Positions 12,446 to 24,186 of a stretch of DNA of 64,000 nucleotides are shown here, in pieces. The stretch is from assembly GCA_023105745.1 (NCBI GenBank), contig JALGQZ010000012.1:43083852-43147851 (forward strand), read 5' to 3'. Position numbers and translations under genes: made by a program. This DNA comes from Austropuccinia psidii (Eukaryota > Basidiomycota > Pucciniomycetes > Pucciniales > Sphaerophragmiaceae). The notes under the pieces were generated by a model. That model saw only the letters and a list, made by a program, of their open reading frames with translations. It was not told where the DNA came from and did not search any database. The first letter of the stretch is position 1. Each line of letters opens with the position of its first letter.

Positions 12446-14157
12446 TGTCACAGGGGCTCTTATGGAAGGAAGAGGGCCTGGCACTCAGGAATCAAGAACT
12501 CACTTGGAGGGCTCCAAAAGATGATAAGAAATACTATGGAATATATTTCTTAAGCAGGAATAAGAGAGAGGACAAATATGCCAAAGATAACAAAAAATAA
12601 TGAGAAGGAAGCCAGAGGCCAAAGATAAAAAGAGAAACGCCAAAGGCCAAGAAGTCAACCAAGTGACTCCTCAATTCACTGTTTCAACCTGCCAGAAAGA
12701 ACAATGGAGTTAGTAAAGGATATGACCACCAATATTCACTGACAGGCAAGGAAAGAAAGAATAAAAGTGTGCTAATGACTGACTTAAGATTATCAGTATT
12801 AACTTTAATGAGGTAAAAGAAAAGAAAGATAAAAATCAATCCAATATAATAATTCACTGGTGAAAAAGTCCCCAGGTGATGAAAGGTGGCCGGTATATGT
12901 GAAAACTTGAAAGATTGATCCTGGAAGGTGAATCAATGACTGTATTGTCCAAATCAGGAAATACAGTTCTGGCCATCTTGAAATTGAACTGTGTGATGGA
13001 ATTCACACATGGAAATCTGAAATGGCCCAAATGCGCCTAGGCCATACAGGTTGATTGAATGAGGCCTGTACGGATGAATTGAGTTGTCCAAGGAGTATTG
13101 AAATACTTGATGCCTTGACAGCTGATTGAATTGATGAAATACCTATTGAGAATTGCCCTTAGAATAATCCTGAATAATGTACCAACTCAACTCCTGCAGA
13201 TACAGATGGTTGGGATCCTTGAAGAGTCTTCTGATTGCTGCCATAGCTTGTCAGATTGATGAGCTGAATAATCCTACTTCAAAATGGGCGTTGAATTTTG
13301 AGACCTTGATATGAAAAGATGGAAATGTTTCCTGAAAACGTCACCATTGGAGTGCTGAGCAAAAATGGTGCATAATGGTATATAATACCATATATGCACC
13401 ACGCCTGCAACCTCAAGTACAGATGGTATGAAGGAATGGAAATAATTCCCCATAAGTTGAGGGGAAAGCTAACTGAGCTGATCTGGTGGCCTCTGGTGGT
13501 TGCCAGAGGCCATGGCTGAAATATTGGTCTATGGCCAAAAATGGGTCCTACGGGATTTATGGCCAAATTGGTGTCCAGAAGGTCTTTTGGCCAATTTTGG
13601 GTCCAAGGGATTGGTGACTAATTTTGGCTCAGGTGGGTCCAATTGTGGTTTGGGACCCACCTTGCCTTGGGGGCTCGATGGGTGCCCCCTTTGGCCCATT
13701 TTGGCCTCATTGGATTAGGCCAAAAGGGGCCTAATTGGCCTATGGACTGCGGCTTACAGACCATGGCCCACAGGCCATAGGAGCCATAGGGGGCCTAAAT
13801 GGCCCAATAGGGCCATTAAGGTCTAAACCCCCCTAATGAAATGGGGTGGCCCATAACCAAGGATGATGGCTAGGGGGCCTGAAGACCCCCAGAAGACAAA
13901 AGGACCCCCCAGGCCCAAAATCAAGAGTGAAGGCCTGGGGGTTGGTGAGGTGGAAATTGGCCAAGAAGGCCAATGATGGCAGGATATGGCCTGAGGCCAT
14001 AAATGGCCATTGGAATGGGTTATGGCATAAGAGCCATAGAACACCCAAGGGGGCCAATTGGCCATCAATGACATGACGTGACCAATTGGGCCCAACTTGG
14101 CTCCAGGTTGGATTGCCACAACCATCAAGGAGGAGGATAAAACTTGTGGTTGTGACA
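12446..14157 (-). repeat. E2 3' LTR
   Basis: 1712 bp, TGTCACAGG at the left and GTTGTGACA at the right on the plus strand. It is 48 bp longer than its partner, mainly because the other copy lacks a segment of the GGCC-rich region (compare 13740-13790 with 22018-22032). Confidence 0.93.
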
Positions 14158-14173
14158 GTACCCCCCTACCTTG
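14158..14173 (-). promoter_or_regulatory. E2 polypurine tract
   Basis: Minus strand CAAGGTAGGGGGGTAC immediately before the 3' LTR. Same position and near-identical sequence as in E1. Confidence 0.75.
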
Positions 14174-14958
14174 AATGGTGAGCTCCTGAGCACCAAGCTA
14201 AGGTAGAAGCCTGTTGAGGCTGTTGAGACAGATAGTACAGAGGGATTCCAGAGATATTTGGATCTTGCAAAGAGAATTTGGAACTGATGATAATGTTGGC
14301 ATATGAATTGAGGGTGACGTAGTCTTCTCTTGACATTTGGCTTTGAAAATGTTGAAGGATTGAATTTGACGTAGAATTTTGGCATAAAGATTATAATAAA
14401 AGAAATTTAAAGAAACAGAAAGAATAAAGATAAAGAGACAGATATAAAGAAAGGAAAAGCAAAAATAAAACAAAAAAAAATAATTTTGAGGGGGAGTCCA
14501 ATCTTCATCATGGATTTTGATGGTTGTTTTGAAAGTGGCCAGTGACCTGGATAACAGAATTTGATGCCAGGTGCTCACAGAGTGGCCAAGGTGATGTTTT
14601 GAAAAGACTGTAGACCCCTCATGGAAGTGCACACAAGGAGAGGAACTTACTTTTAGTAGTTGCCAATGCCGCCAGTGCCATAAATAAGAATATAAATTTG
14701 ATAAAGGAATGTATTTAATTGGAAAAGTTGGAAAGGAAAATAAAAGTGGAATGGTCCATTTGCCCAAGTGAAAAATGGCCATGATTTGGAATTGATGTTG
14801 AAAGCCAGGCCAACGAATCTGTGTCCAAATTGCAAAGTGCTCACAGAGTGGCCAAGGTGATGCTTACAACAAAGAAGAGTAGAATAACTTTGAAGCAGCA
14901 TCACAGGAGTGAAACTTACTTTTGGGAATTTCTCCCCCACAAAGCACAATAAAAATGA
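14174..14958 (-). other. E2 3' untranslated region with direct repeat
   Basis: The 26-bp repeat gtgctcacagagtggcc... is at 14571-14596 and 14837-14862, 266 bp apart as in E1. The open frames here are not conserved between the elements. Confidence 0.7.
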
Positions 14959-15405
14959 TCAAGCTTTTGAAGAATTGGGTCCTGGCTTGTCAGGATACAA
15001 AGAATAGAAATCTTTGACAAGTTCAGGAAAATTCTTGAGGTTTTCAGCTGGTTCCCAAGTGGATCTTCCTTGGTCTTGACTGAAACCTTTCCATTCCACC
15101 AGATACCATAATTTTCCTCTCTTGAGCTTTGAATCCAGTATTTGAGAGACTTCCCTTTCCTCTTCTCCTTCAATGATAATTGGGGGAGGAGGCTCTTGAT
15201 GCCGATTTGGGATTTCTGATGTCTTGACTGATTCCAAGAGTGAGATATGGAAGACTGGGTGGATGGATTTCCATTGAGATGGAAGCTGGAGGTGGTAAGC
15301 ATGATAACTGAATTTCTTCAAGATTGGAAAAGGACCCAACCATCTTTCGGATAGTTTTTTGGTGGGTCTGGTTGATTTGATATTCTTGGAAGAAAGCCAT
15401 ACCAT
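14959..15405 (-). pseudogene. pol: E2 pol, integrase C-terminus and chromodomain
   Basis: 148-codon open stretch in the same frame as the integrase at 15508-16395, separated by in-frame stops. It begins with the linker (VWLSSKNIKSTRP), then ERWLGPFPILKK. The chromodomain follows: REVSQILDSKLKRGKLWYLV, then EWKGFS and STWEPAENL. The aromatic residues expected to form a methyl-lysine cage (Y, W) are present. In chromoviruses this domain steers integration to heterochromatin marked by histone H3 methylation, which fits the nested TE landscape here. The C-terminus (KPGPNSSKA) is intact, unlike in E1. Confidence 0.9.
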
Positions 15406-15507
15406 GTCACCAGGATTGAAAACAGGTGGACTTGCTCTACTTTTATCTGCATACCTCTTAAACTGGTTTATGGCAACTTAAAGTTCTCTCTTGACATCTT
15501 GCTGTAC

Positions 15508-16395
15508 TTATTGGATTTTTGTTGATAACATTCCAGAAGGAGTATCTTGAGTGATGTGAACTGAATCCAATTGTGGATCTCTTCCATAAACAGTGAAAAA
15601 TGGGGATTGCTTGGTTGAAGAGTGATCAGAATTATTGTAGGCGAATTCAGCCAGAGGGAGCCAGGTGTTCCAATCATCTTGATGATAACTGACATACATC
15701 CAAAGATACTGTTCTAGTATCTGATTTACCCTCTCTGTCTGTCCATCAGTTTCTGGATGATAAGCAGTTGACAAGTCTCTTGAGATCTTGAGCTGCTGAC
15801 AAAGATTGGTCCAAAAAGAAGAAACAAAGAGTGAACCTCTATCACTGACAATGCTTAATGGAAGGCCATGCTTTGAAAAGATATTCTTGATGAATAAATG
15901 GGCCAAATCCAGGGAAGTGATTGAAGACATTGTTGGGATAAAAACCGCCATTTTTGAGAATCTGTCCACTATGACCAGGATTGAATCAAAGGAATTGGAC
16001 AACGGCAGTTGAGTGATGAACTCCATTGAAAGACAAATCCAAGGACCATCTGGAATTGGAAGAGGTTTGAGGAATACAAACTTCTTATGATGAGTATTCT
16101 TGTTTCTTGAGCACTGTTGACAGGATGAAATATAATCCTTGATAAATTGAGTCATGCCGGACCAGTGGAAATCCTGCTTGACAAGTTTGAGGGTCTTCTC
16201 TTGGCCAGGGTGCCCAGCTAGCGGAGAATCATGAGGCTTTTGAAGAATACTAATTTTAATTGTGAAGTCATTTGGGACCACCACCCGATCTTTGAAGAGA
16301 AGACGTTGGGAAGAGGAATCAAGAGAATAATCCTGGACAGATTTACCTTTACCCAAATCTTCCAGGATACTTCTGTACTGAGGATCTTGCCACAA
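15508..16395 (-). pseudogene. pol: E2 pol, integrase
   Basis: 295 codons without a stop, the best preserved enzyme domain in the window. The zinc-binding HHCC motif is visible (HDSPLAGH ... CQQC). The core has SMEFITQLP, SDRGSLFVSSFW and the invariant Glu in ETDGQTERVN, followed by QDDWNTWLPLAEFAYNN. It would insert the cDNA into the host genome. The first catalytic position is Glu, not the usual Asp, in both E1 and E2. The flanking linker contains stops, so a complete polyprotein cannot be made from this copy. Confidence 0.93.
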
Positions 16396-16407
16396 TTTCT
16401 TCTGGAT

Positions 16408-16890
16408 TTAATCAATCAAATTTGAGAAAGATTCCACATTGACTGCAAAATACTTTGAGGGTTGAACTTCATCTTGCTTAATTATTTGTTGAAAATTCAT
16501 TGGATTTTTGCTGATGAAATCCTCCCCCCTCTCCGGATAAATGTTGTCCCGACGTGATAAGGAATCTGGAAGGGTAGCTAGGCAGCCAGGGAGGTAAGTG
16601 ATTGAAAAATGAAATTCAGAAAGGAATTCAGCCCAACAGGCTTGAGGGCGAGTGAGTACTTTGGAGGTCATGAAGTATTGAAGGGAAGAGTGATTGGTGA
16701 GAACTTCAAAAGGGGAAGACAGTGAAAGAAGGAAAGCCCTCCAGTGCTTGAGAGCCCAGACAATGCCAAGGAGTTCCTTGTCATGAATTTCATAATTGAG
16801 CTCTGCTGGGATAAGCTTGCAACTGTCGAATGCAATGGGATTTTTTCCTGAGTCAGAGACCTAACTCAGTACGGCACCCAAAGCATAATA
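16408..16890 (-). pseudogene. pol: E2 pol, RNase H
   Basis: RNase H region between RT and integrase. It is recognisable by the start ALGAVL, the middle [19 protein letters not shown], and the end [16 protein letters not shown] with PDSLSRRDN. It would degrade the RNA strand after reverse transcription. A TAG interrupts it near its beginning (about 16861). This is the same domain in which E1 was hit by E2. Confidence 0.85.
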
Positions 16891-17757
16891 TGATGCATTG
16901 GTCTCTCCAATGGTGAGTAGAGAAGGATTGGAGCGGTGGTGAAAGCCTCTTTGAGTTGGTGAAACTGACTGAGAGCTTCCTCATTGAGGGGAAAACATGA
17001 ATCTTTCTTGAGAAAACTGGTGAGTGAGCTGTTCTTCTTTGAATAATTCTTGATGAAACGGCGGTAGAAATTGGCAAAGCCAAGGAAGGATTGAAGAGCC
17101 TTGAGGTTTCTTGGAGGTGGCCAATTGATAATCTGCTGGACTTTTGCTTGGTCTATCTTGTGGCCTTCAGAAGAAACTACATAACCAAGATATTCCACAC
17201 TTGAAACATGAAAAAGGCATTTGGACGCCTTAGCAAAAAGGTTATTGGCTCTGAGTCTGGAAAGAACAGTGGACACATGAGTGACGTGTTCCTCCTCAGA
17301 TTTGGAAAAGACCATCATGTCATCCAAATAAACCACGACATAAACATTGAGAAGATCTTGAAAGATATCATTGACAAGATTTTGAAAAGAAGCAGGAGCA
17401 TTGGTGAGCCCAAATGGCATAACCACGTACGCATAACTGCCATATTTAGTTCTAAAACAAGTCAAGTGATCATCACCCTCCTGATGCACCACGCAAATCA
17501 ATCTTGGAGAAGATAGAAGAACCATTAAAAACATTGAGAAGCTGATTTATAGGAGGAACAGGATACTTGTTCTTCCTAGTAACAGCATTGAGTTTGCGGT
17601 AATCAACACACAAACAGAGGCCAGCATCTTTCTTTTTGACAAAGACGACGGGTGCTCTTGTTGAAGAGCAGCTTGGCTGGATGAAACCTTTCTCTACCCT
17701 CTCTGAAATGTAGGCCCTGAGTGTATCTGACTCTTTTTTGGATAAAGAGTAGATCAC
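16866..17757 (-). pseudogene. pol: E2 pol, reverse transcriptase
   Basis: RT split in two frames. The N-terminal half (17473-17757) has [12 protein letters not shown] and [10 protein letters not shown]. The C-terminal half (16866-17534) has VMPFGLTNAPASFQNLVNDI, the catalytic VVYLDDMMVFS, and the thumb region LQSFLGFANFYRRFIKNYSK. Compared with E1, 17 bases are missing between the two halves near 17488, which causes the frameshift. Synthesis of cDNA would therefore need a helper element. Confidence 0.92.
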
Positions 17758-17884
17758 CCCAACTGGAGGTAGAGACCCCTTCAGCTCAATTTGATGATCA
17801 CAGGCGCGGTGAGAGGAGGTTTTTCTGCTTTCACCTTGGAGAATACATCCAAGTATTGGTGATAGACAGAAGAAACAACCTCCA

Positions 17885-18691
17885 TCACGGTTTTGACTTC
17901 TTCTGGCTCTTCCTCTTCATCCCACAACTCCTCCAGGGAGGAAGGTCCATATTCCCAAATAAGAGATGAAGTGAAGATACAGAATTATGTTCTCCAACAT
18001 CTTGAATCTCTTTGAAGACTTCATCTCTAGGAGATAATAATGACTGTGGGGAATTAAGGGAAGGAATATGGACAGAAGACGGAAATGATGGTGTTCTAGA
18101 ATCACCAACCAGAGCTGCACATGATTCATTAGAATAAAAGTTATTACGGAAAGATTTAGAAGGATCAGAATAGTCCAAATGATCAGGATTAAAGGTGATC
18201 AGCCCTTGCCTCCAATCAATAGAAGGATTAAAAGTATTTAGAAAGTCAAAGCCCAATATGAGGTCTTCTTCCTTGGGAGTATCAATGAAGAAAAAGTCCC
18301 ATTCAAAGCTTGGGAAGGAAGGGAGCTCAACCATATATTTAGTATGGTGAGTCACAAATAAGGAAGGGGACCCAGAGGATTCCAAAATGATAAGAGGAAT
18401 CTTCTCTGGAAGTTTGGACGTAGTCAATGAGTACTTGTGAACAAACTGCTTTGCAATAAATGAGTGTGTAGCACCAGAATCAATGAGAATACTGTAAAAA
18501 ACATCAGAAAGAGAAGAAAAAACAAAACATTTAAGGGAATTTTTGACACCAGTATTCAAAATGCACAATTGTGCTCTGGAAGGAAAACTGTGAAGACCAT
18601 TGAACACCACATGGTCTCCACTCAGGCTTTTCCCTGGCTGGGAAATTGGCCTGACGGTTGGGTTAGCTTGTTTTGAGGTCTTTTGAAGCAA
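17885..18691 (-). pseudogene. pol: E2 pol, aspartic protease
   Basis: 268-codon frame, -1 relative to gag and overlapping its end. It contains the retropepsin active site LIDSGATHSFIAKQF and the hydrophobic flap-end motif EEDLILGFDFLN. The frame is lost at the border to RT by a deletion near 17938, where E1 has about 19 extra bases. The protease would cut the Gag-Pol polyprotein. The frame is open up to the frameshift heptamer at 18628-18634, with no start codon of its own required. Confidence 0.9.
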
Positions 18692-19935
18692 GACTCAAGA
18701 CTATGCTTCCCACCACAATAGGTACAAAGACCCTCTTTGATTATTCTTTCTTTTTCATAATTCATGAGCGTGAAGTCCTTATTCAACAAAGATGAAGGGG
18801 GCTTGTCCCTCTTCTGAAAATTCTTCTTCTTCCTGTGACTTGAACTTGAAGAATTTTGAGGATGAGAAGCACTTGATCTTGGGACTTCAAGTTTCTTATC
18901 TTGATAGTGATTCTTCTCCTTTTGCCTTTCATGGTACCTGGTATCAAGTTCCAGGGTAACGTCCATTAAGTCTTGAAGAGGATTCATATTTGAAGGAAGG
19001 GAGGCCAATTTATCCAGAATCCTGGATGGCAATCCCTTCCTGAAATGATGGATGAGAGCTCTTTCATCCCAATCCCCGATTCTTGAGACTGAGCTTCTAA
19101 AATCAGCAATGTATAGTGATACATGCCCTCCTTCTTTCATTCTCAAGGAATCCAACTCTGCTTCTGCTTTTCTGACTTCGTTAGGCTCCCCAAACAAAGT
19201 GAAGAGTTGTGATTCAAATAAATTGCAAGAATTGAGAAGGTATTTTGGATCTTGATTGGTGAGATTGGAAAGATAAGGCTCAATCTATTTTGCAGCCCTG
19301 CCAATGAGAAATGAAGTGGCATAAAGGATCTTCTTTCTGTATTGAGAGAAGTTTGCCAGACAATTATAAAAAATTAATTGGCATGACTGAAGGAAGCTTC
19401 TGACTTTGAAGGGCTGAGTCCCCTCAAAGAATTCTGGTGCCTCCATAGAAAGAGTCTTGAAGGCTGGTGGTCTTGATGAATTGGAAGAAGAAGCTGCTTG
19501 AAGATTGGCCATAATCTGAGTCATTTGCTGCATAATGGCCAATAAAGATGGTTCAGATTTATGAGAGACAGGCTTATTAGACTGGGCTAGAGTTGGTCCT
19601 CCAGTACCTTGGGATGCCCCCACCGCAGCAGGAACACCTTCAGTACCATCAGACTCCTCCTCTTCACCATCTTCACCTGGACCTTTGAAACTAGCCCTTG
19701 AAATGCCTGGAAAACTGCCAACTACTCCTCAAAAAGAATTTGATCTTCTTGGCACTCTTCCTTCCTTCCTGGATGGGGCTGTTCCTTCCATGCAGGGTCC
19801 TTTATCTAATTGGGCCCTCAGTTGAGGAACTGCTGGGGTGCCATCAAGAGGAACTCTTGGAGTAGGAGTAAGAACAGCTTGAGTTCGAGCCTGAGATCTG
19901 GTCTGTCTTGCAGGAGGTGAGTGTTGGAGTGGCAT
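18622..19935 (-). pseudogene. gag: E2 gag
   Basis: Single frame from ATG at 19935 (MPLQHSPPARQTRSQ) to TGA at 18622, with two in-frame stops. One (19729) is TGA where E1 has Ser. The other (19285) is TAG where the E1 copy keeps TGG for Trp. The middle carries the retrotransposon Gag core (RSFLQSCQLIFYN, then SFLIGRAAKWIEPYL-like sequence, FGEPNEVRKAEAELDSLRM). The C-terminus has one zinc knuckle of the form C-x2-C-x3-H-x4-C (CTYCGGKHSLESC), one residue shorter than the usual x4 spacing. It forms the particle that packages RNA. Confidence 0.9.
18628..18634 (-). promoter_or_regulatory. E2 candidate -1 frameshift heptamer GGGAAAA
   Basis: On the minus strand, gag reads CAG GGA AAA GCC TGA. The heptamer G GGA AAA is in the phase X XXY YYZ needed for tandem slippage, one codon before the gag stop. 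The protease frame is -1 relative to gag. E1 has the same arrangement at 24180-24186. Confidence 0.7.
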
Positions 19936-20728
19936 GATTGAACAAGAATAAAAAATAAAATTTAAATGAATATGATCAAAATTTGAATAAAACCTTGAGG
20001 CAAAAGCAAAATAGTCTTGAGGATCAAATCAAATCAAATCTTGAGGGAAAAGTCAATGAATCAATTAAAATCTTCAGGTATGTCAATTCAAGCAAAGTCA
20101 AATGAGTCTTGAAGTCAAAATGAATATCAATGGGAATATTGAATTCAATACAATCAATCAATCAAAATCAATGAAATCAATTCTTGAAGTGAAAATCAAT
20201 CAGTCAAATGAATTCTTGAGTCAAAGTCAATTTATGTCAAAGTCTTGATGTGAAATTCAGCAAAATCAATAAGAAATCTTCAGGCCCATCAATTATCTTG
20301 AATTCAATATCAGTTATGTCAAATCAGTCAATCAAATCAAAAGTCAAGTGAATTCTTCCTGAAAAGAAAAATTCTTGAGGAATAAAACAAAATGAATCCT
20401 GATATGAAGAACATGTCTGAATAATTTGATGAATAATCTGAAAATCAAATTATAATACACCTGAATGAAGGGTAAAAATGAGATTGATGATTGAGATTAA
20501 GATTGAAAAAGATAACAAAAATAAAATTTTGGGTCAGCTTTCAATTTTCAGAATGAAGAATGATTGAGAGAAAATTGAGAGGTGACAAAGAATCATTAAA
20601 TTCATAAGCATTAAAGAGTCATAATGTCGATGAATGAATGAATGAATGAAATTGATGAAGAATGAATGAATAAAATGATGAAGAATGAATGAATAGAATG
20701 AAAAGAAATTATGAGTTAATTAATATAA
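19936..20728 (-). other. E2 leader
   Basis: Untranslated leader between 5' LTR and gag, A/T-rich with many tcaat/tcaaat motifs and an atga repeat at about 20632-20700. Its first bases (20713-20727, minus strand TATATTAATTAACTC) are complementary to a segment of the family C LTR. No tRNA-like primer site beginning TGG is present. Confidence 0.75.
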
Positions 20729-22392
20729 TGTCACAGGTGCCCTTATGGAAGCAAGAGGGCCTGGCACTCAGGAATCAAGAACTCACTTGGAGGGCTCCAA
20801 AAGATGATAAGAAATACTACGGAATATATTTCTTAAGCAGGAATAAGAGAGAGGACAAATATGCCAATGAACACAAAGAATAATGAGAAGGAAGCCAGAG
20901 GCCAAAGATAAAAAGAGAAAAGCCAAAGGCCAAGAAGTCAACCAAGTGAATCCTCAATTCACTGCTTCAACCTGCCAGAAAGAACAATGGAATTAGTAAA
21001 GGATATGACCACCAATATCCACTGACAGGCAAGGAAAGAAAGAATAAAAGGGTGCTAATGACTGACTTCAGATTCTCAGTATTAACTTTAATAAGGTAAA
21101 AGAAAAAAAAGATAAAAATCAATCCAATATATTAATTCACTGGGGAAAAAGTCCCCAGGTGATGAAAGGTGGCCGGTATATGTGAAAACTTGAAAGATTG
21201 ATCCTGGAAGGTGGATCAATGACTGTATTGTCCGAATTGGGAAATACAGTTCTGGCCATCTTGAAATTGAACTGTGTGATGAAATTCACACAGGGGAATC
21301 TGAAATGGCCCAATTGGGCCTAGGCCATACAGGTTGATTGAATGAGGCCTGTACGGATGAATTGAGTTGTCCAAGGAGTATCAAAATACTTGATGCCTTG
21401 ACAACTGATTGAATTTATGTAATACCTCTTGAGAATTGCCCTTTGAATAATCCTGAATAATGTACCAACTCAACTCCTGCACATACAGGTGGTTGGGATC
21501 CTTGAAGAGTCTGCTGGCTGCCGCCATAGCTTGTCGGACTGATGAGCTGAATAATCCTCCTTCAAAATGGGCATTGGATTTTGGGACCTTGATATGAAAA
21601 GATGGAAATGGGTCCTGAAAACGTCACCATTGGATTGCTGAGCAAAAATGGTGCATAATGGTATATAATACCATATAGGCACCACGCCTGCAACCTCAAG
21701 CACGGATGGTATGAAGGAATGCAAAGAATTCCCCACAAGTTGAGGGGAAGGCAAACTGAGCTGATCTGGTGGCCTCTGGTGGTTGCCAGAGGCCATGGCT
21801 GAAATATTGGTCCATGGTGGTCCATGGCCACAAATGGGTCCTACGGGATTTATGGCCAAATTGGTGTCCAGAAGGTCTTTTGGCCAATTTTGGGTCCAAG
21901 GGATCGGTGACCAATTTTGGCTCAGGTGGGTCCAATTGTGGTTTAAGATGCACCTGGCCTTGGGGGCTAGATGGTTTCCCCTTTTGGCCTCATTGGATTA
22001 GGCCAAAAGGGGCCTAATTGGCCTACGGGCCGTAGGGGGCCTAAATGGCCCAAAAAGGCCATTTAGGCCTAAACCCCCCTAATGAAAAGGGGTGGCCCAT
22101 AACCAAGGATGATGGCCAGGGGGCTTGGAGACCCCTAAAAGACAAAAGGACCCCCAGGCCCAAAATCAAGACTGAAGGCCTGGGGGTTGGTGAGGTGGAA
22201 ATTGGCCAAGAAGGCCAATGATGGCAGGATATGGCCTGAGGCCATTGGAATGGGTTATGGCGTAAGAGGCATAGAACACCCAAGAGGGCCAATTGGCCAT
22301 AAATAATATGATGTGACCAATTGGCTCCAACTTGGCTCCAGGTCGGATTGCCGCAACCATCAAGGAGGACGATCAAACTCTTGGTGGTGACA
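20729..22392 (-). repeat. E2 5' LTR
   Basis: 1664 bp. Its right end is followed by the duplication AGCAC, after which the E1 RNase H frame continues. Carries the intact 13-bp GGCCTAAATGGCC stem-loop near 22038-22069. Confidence 0.93.
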
Positions 22393-23438
22393 AGCACCCA
22401 AGCCATAATTGGATGCATCGGTATCTACAATGGTGGGTAGAGAAGAATTGAAGTGGGAAAGGATTGGAGAAGTGGTTAAAGCCTCTTTGAGTTGGTGAAA
22501 CTGACTAAGAGCTTCCTCATTGAGGGGGAAAAGGAATCTTTCTTGAGGAAACTGCTGAGTGAACTGATCTTCTTTGAATAATTCTTGATGAAACGGCGGT
22601 AGAAATTGGCAAAGCCAAGGAAGGATTGAAGAGCTTTGAGGTTTCTTGCAGGCAGCCAATTGAGAATCTGCTGGACTTTTGCTTGGCCCATCTTGAGGCC
22701 TTCAGAAGAAACAACATAACCAAGATATTCTACACTAGAAATATGATAAAGGCACTTTGAAGGCTTAGCAAAAAGGTTATTGGCTTTGAGTCTGGAAAGA
22801 ACTGAGGACACCTGAGTGACATGTTCTTCCTCAGATTTGGAAAAGACCGTAATGTCATCCAAATAAACCACAACATAAACATTAAGGAGATCTTGGAAAA
22901 TATCATTGACAAGATTCTGAAAAGAGGCAGGAGTATTGGTGAGCCAATAAGGCATGACCAAGTACTCAAAACTGCCATATTTAGTTCTGAAGAATGTCCA
23001 ATTTTCATCACCCTCCTTGATTATGAGCAGGTTATATGCACCACGCAAATCAATCTTGGAGAAGATAGAAGAACCATTAAAAACATTAAGGAGCTGATTC
23101 ATAGGAGGAACAGGATACTTGTTCTTCCTAGTAACAGCATTGAGTTTGCGGTAATCAACCCACAAACGGAGGCCACCATCTTTCTTTTTGACAAAAAGAA
23201 CAGGTGCTCCTGTTGAAGAGGAGCTTGGCCGGATGAAACCTTTCTCTACATTCTCTGAAATGTAAGCCCTGAGTGTATCTGACCCTTGTTTGGATAAATA
23301 GTAGAACACCCCAACTGGAGGTAGAGACCCCTCCAGCTTGATATGATGATCACAGGCGCGGTGAGGAGGAAGTTTTTCTTCTTTCACCTTGGAGAATACA
23401 TCCAAATATTGTTGATAGACAGAAGGAACAACCTTCAT
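22393..23438 (-). pseudogene. pol: E1 pol, reverse transcriptase and start of RNase H
   Basis: 320 uninterrupted codons (22476-23438) give an RT from the N-terminal [20 protein letters not shown] to the thumb. Motifs are APVLFVKKKDGGLRLWVDYR, DLRGAYNL, FRTKYGSFEYLVMPYWLTN and the catalytic VVYLDDITVFS. It retains the 17 bases missing in E2. A frameshift near 22510 leads into the RNase H start (DTDASNYGLGA), which stops at 22393 where E2 is inserted. PYWLTN instead of PFGLTN is a non-conservative change near the active site, suggesting decay even where the frame is open. Confidence 0.92.
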
Positions 23439-23445
23439 TAGGTTT

Positions 23446-24186
23446 CTATTTCTTCTTGCTCTTCCTCTTCATGCCACAACTCCTCCAGGGAGTCATGATA
23501 AGATGAAGGAGGAAGGTCCATATTCCCAAAGAAGAGATGAAGTGAAGATACAGAATTATCTTCTCCAACATCTTGAATCTCTTTGAAGACTTCATCTCTA
23601 GATGATAGTAATGACGGATGGGAATTAAGGGAAGGAATATGGACAGAAGATGGAAATGATGGTGTTCTAGAATCACCAACCAGAGCTGCACATGATTTGG
23701 CAGAGCAAAGTCATTACTAAAAGAAATTGAAGGATCAGTATTAAAGGTGATCAGCCCTTTCCTCCAATCAATAGAAGGATTAAAATAATTTAGAAAGTCA
23801 AATCCCAATATGAGGTCTTCTCCCTTGGGAGTATCAATGACTAAAAAGTCCCATTCAAAGCTTGGGAAGGAAGGGAGCTCAAACATATATTTAGTATGGT
23901 GAGTCACAAATCAGGAAGGGGACTCAGAGGAGTCCAAGATAATAACAGGAATCTTCTCTGGAAGTTTTGATGTAGTCAATGAGTACTTGTGAACAAACTG
24001 CTTTGCAATAAATTAGTGTGTAGCACCAGAGTCAATGAGACTACTGTAAGAAACATCAGAAAGAGAAGAAAAAACAAAAAATTCAAGAGAATTTTTGACA
24101 CCAGTATTCAGAATGCACAATTGTCCTCTGGAAGGAAAACTGTGAAGACCATTTAACACAACATTGTCTTCACTCAGGCTTTTCCC
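23446..24186 (-). pseudogene. pol: E1 pol, aspartic protease
   Basis: Protease homologous to E2 17885-18691. The -1 frame after the heptamer reads PGKSLSEDNVV..., then the active site DSGATH followed by a stop (TAA), and GEDLILGFDFLNYFNPSIDW. A deletion near 23700 shifts the frame after SFSNDFALP. Inactive. Confidence 0.85.

Larger units (their letters stand above)
12446..22392 (-). mobile_element. Element E2: chromodomain Ty3/gypsy retrotransposon nested in E1
   Basis: A 9947-bp element on the minus strand with LTRs 20729-22392 (5') and 12446-14157 (3'). It is flanked by the perfect duplication AGCAC at 12441-12445 and 22393-22397. The E1 reading frame for RNase H continues from one flank to the other, so E2 arrived after E1. 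Gene order is gag, protease, RT, RNase H, integrase, chromodomain, the order of chromoviruses in the Ty3/gypsy (Metaviridae) group. All ORFs carry stops or indels, so it is no longer autonomous. Confidence 0.95.
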
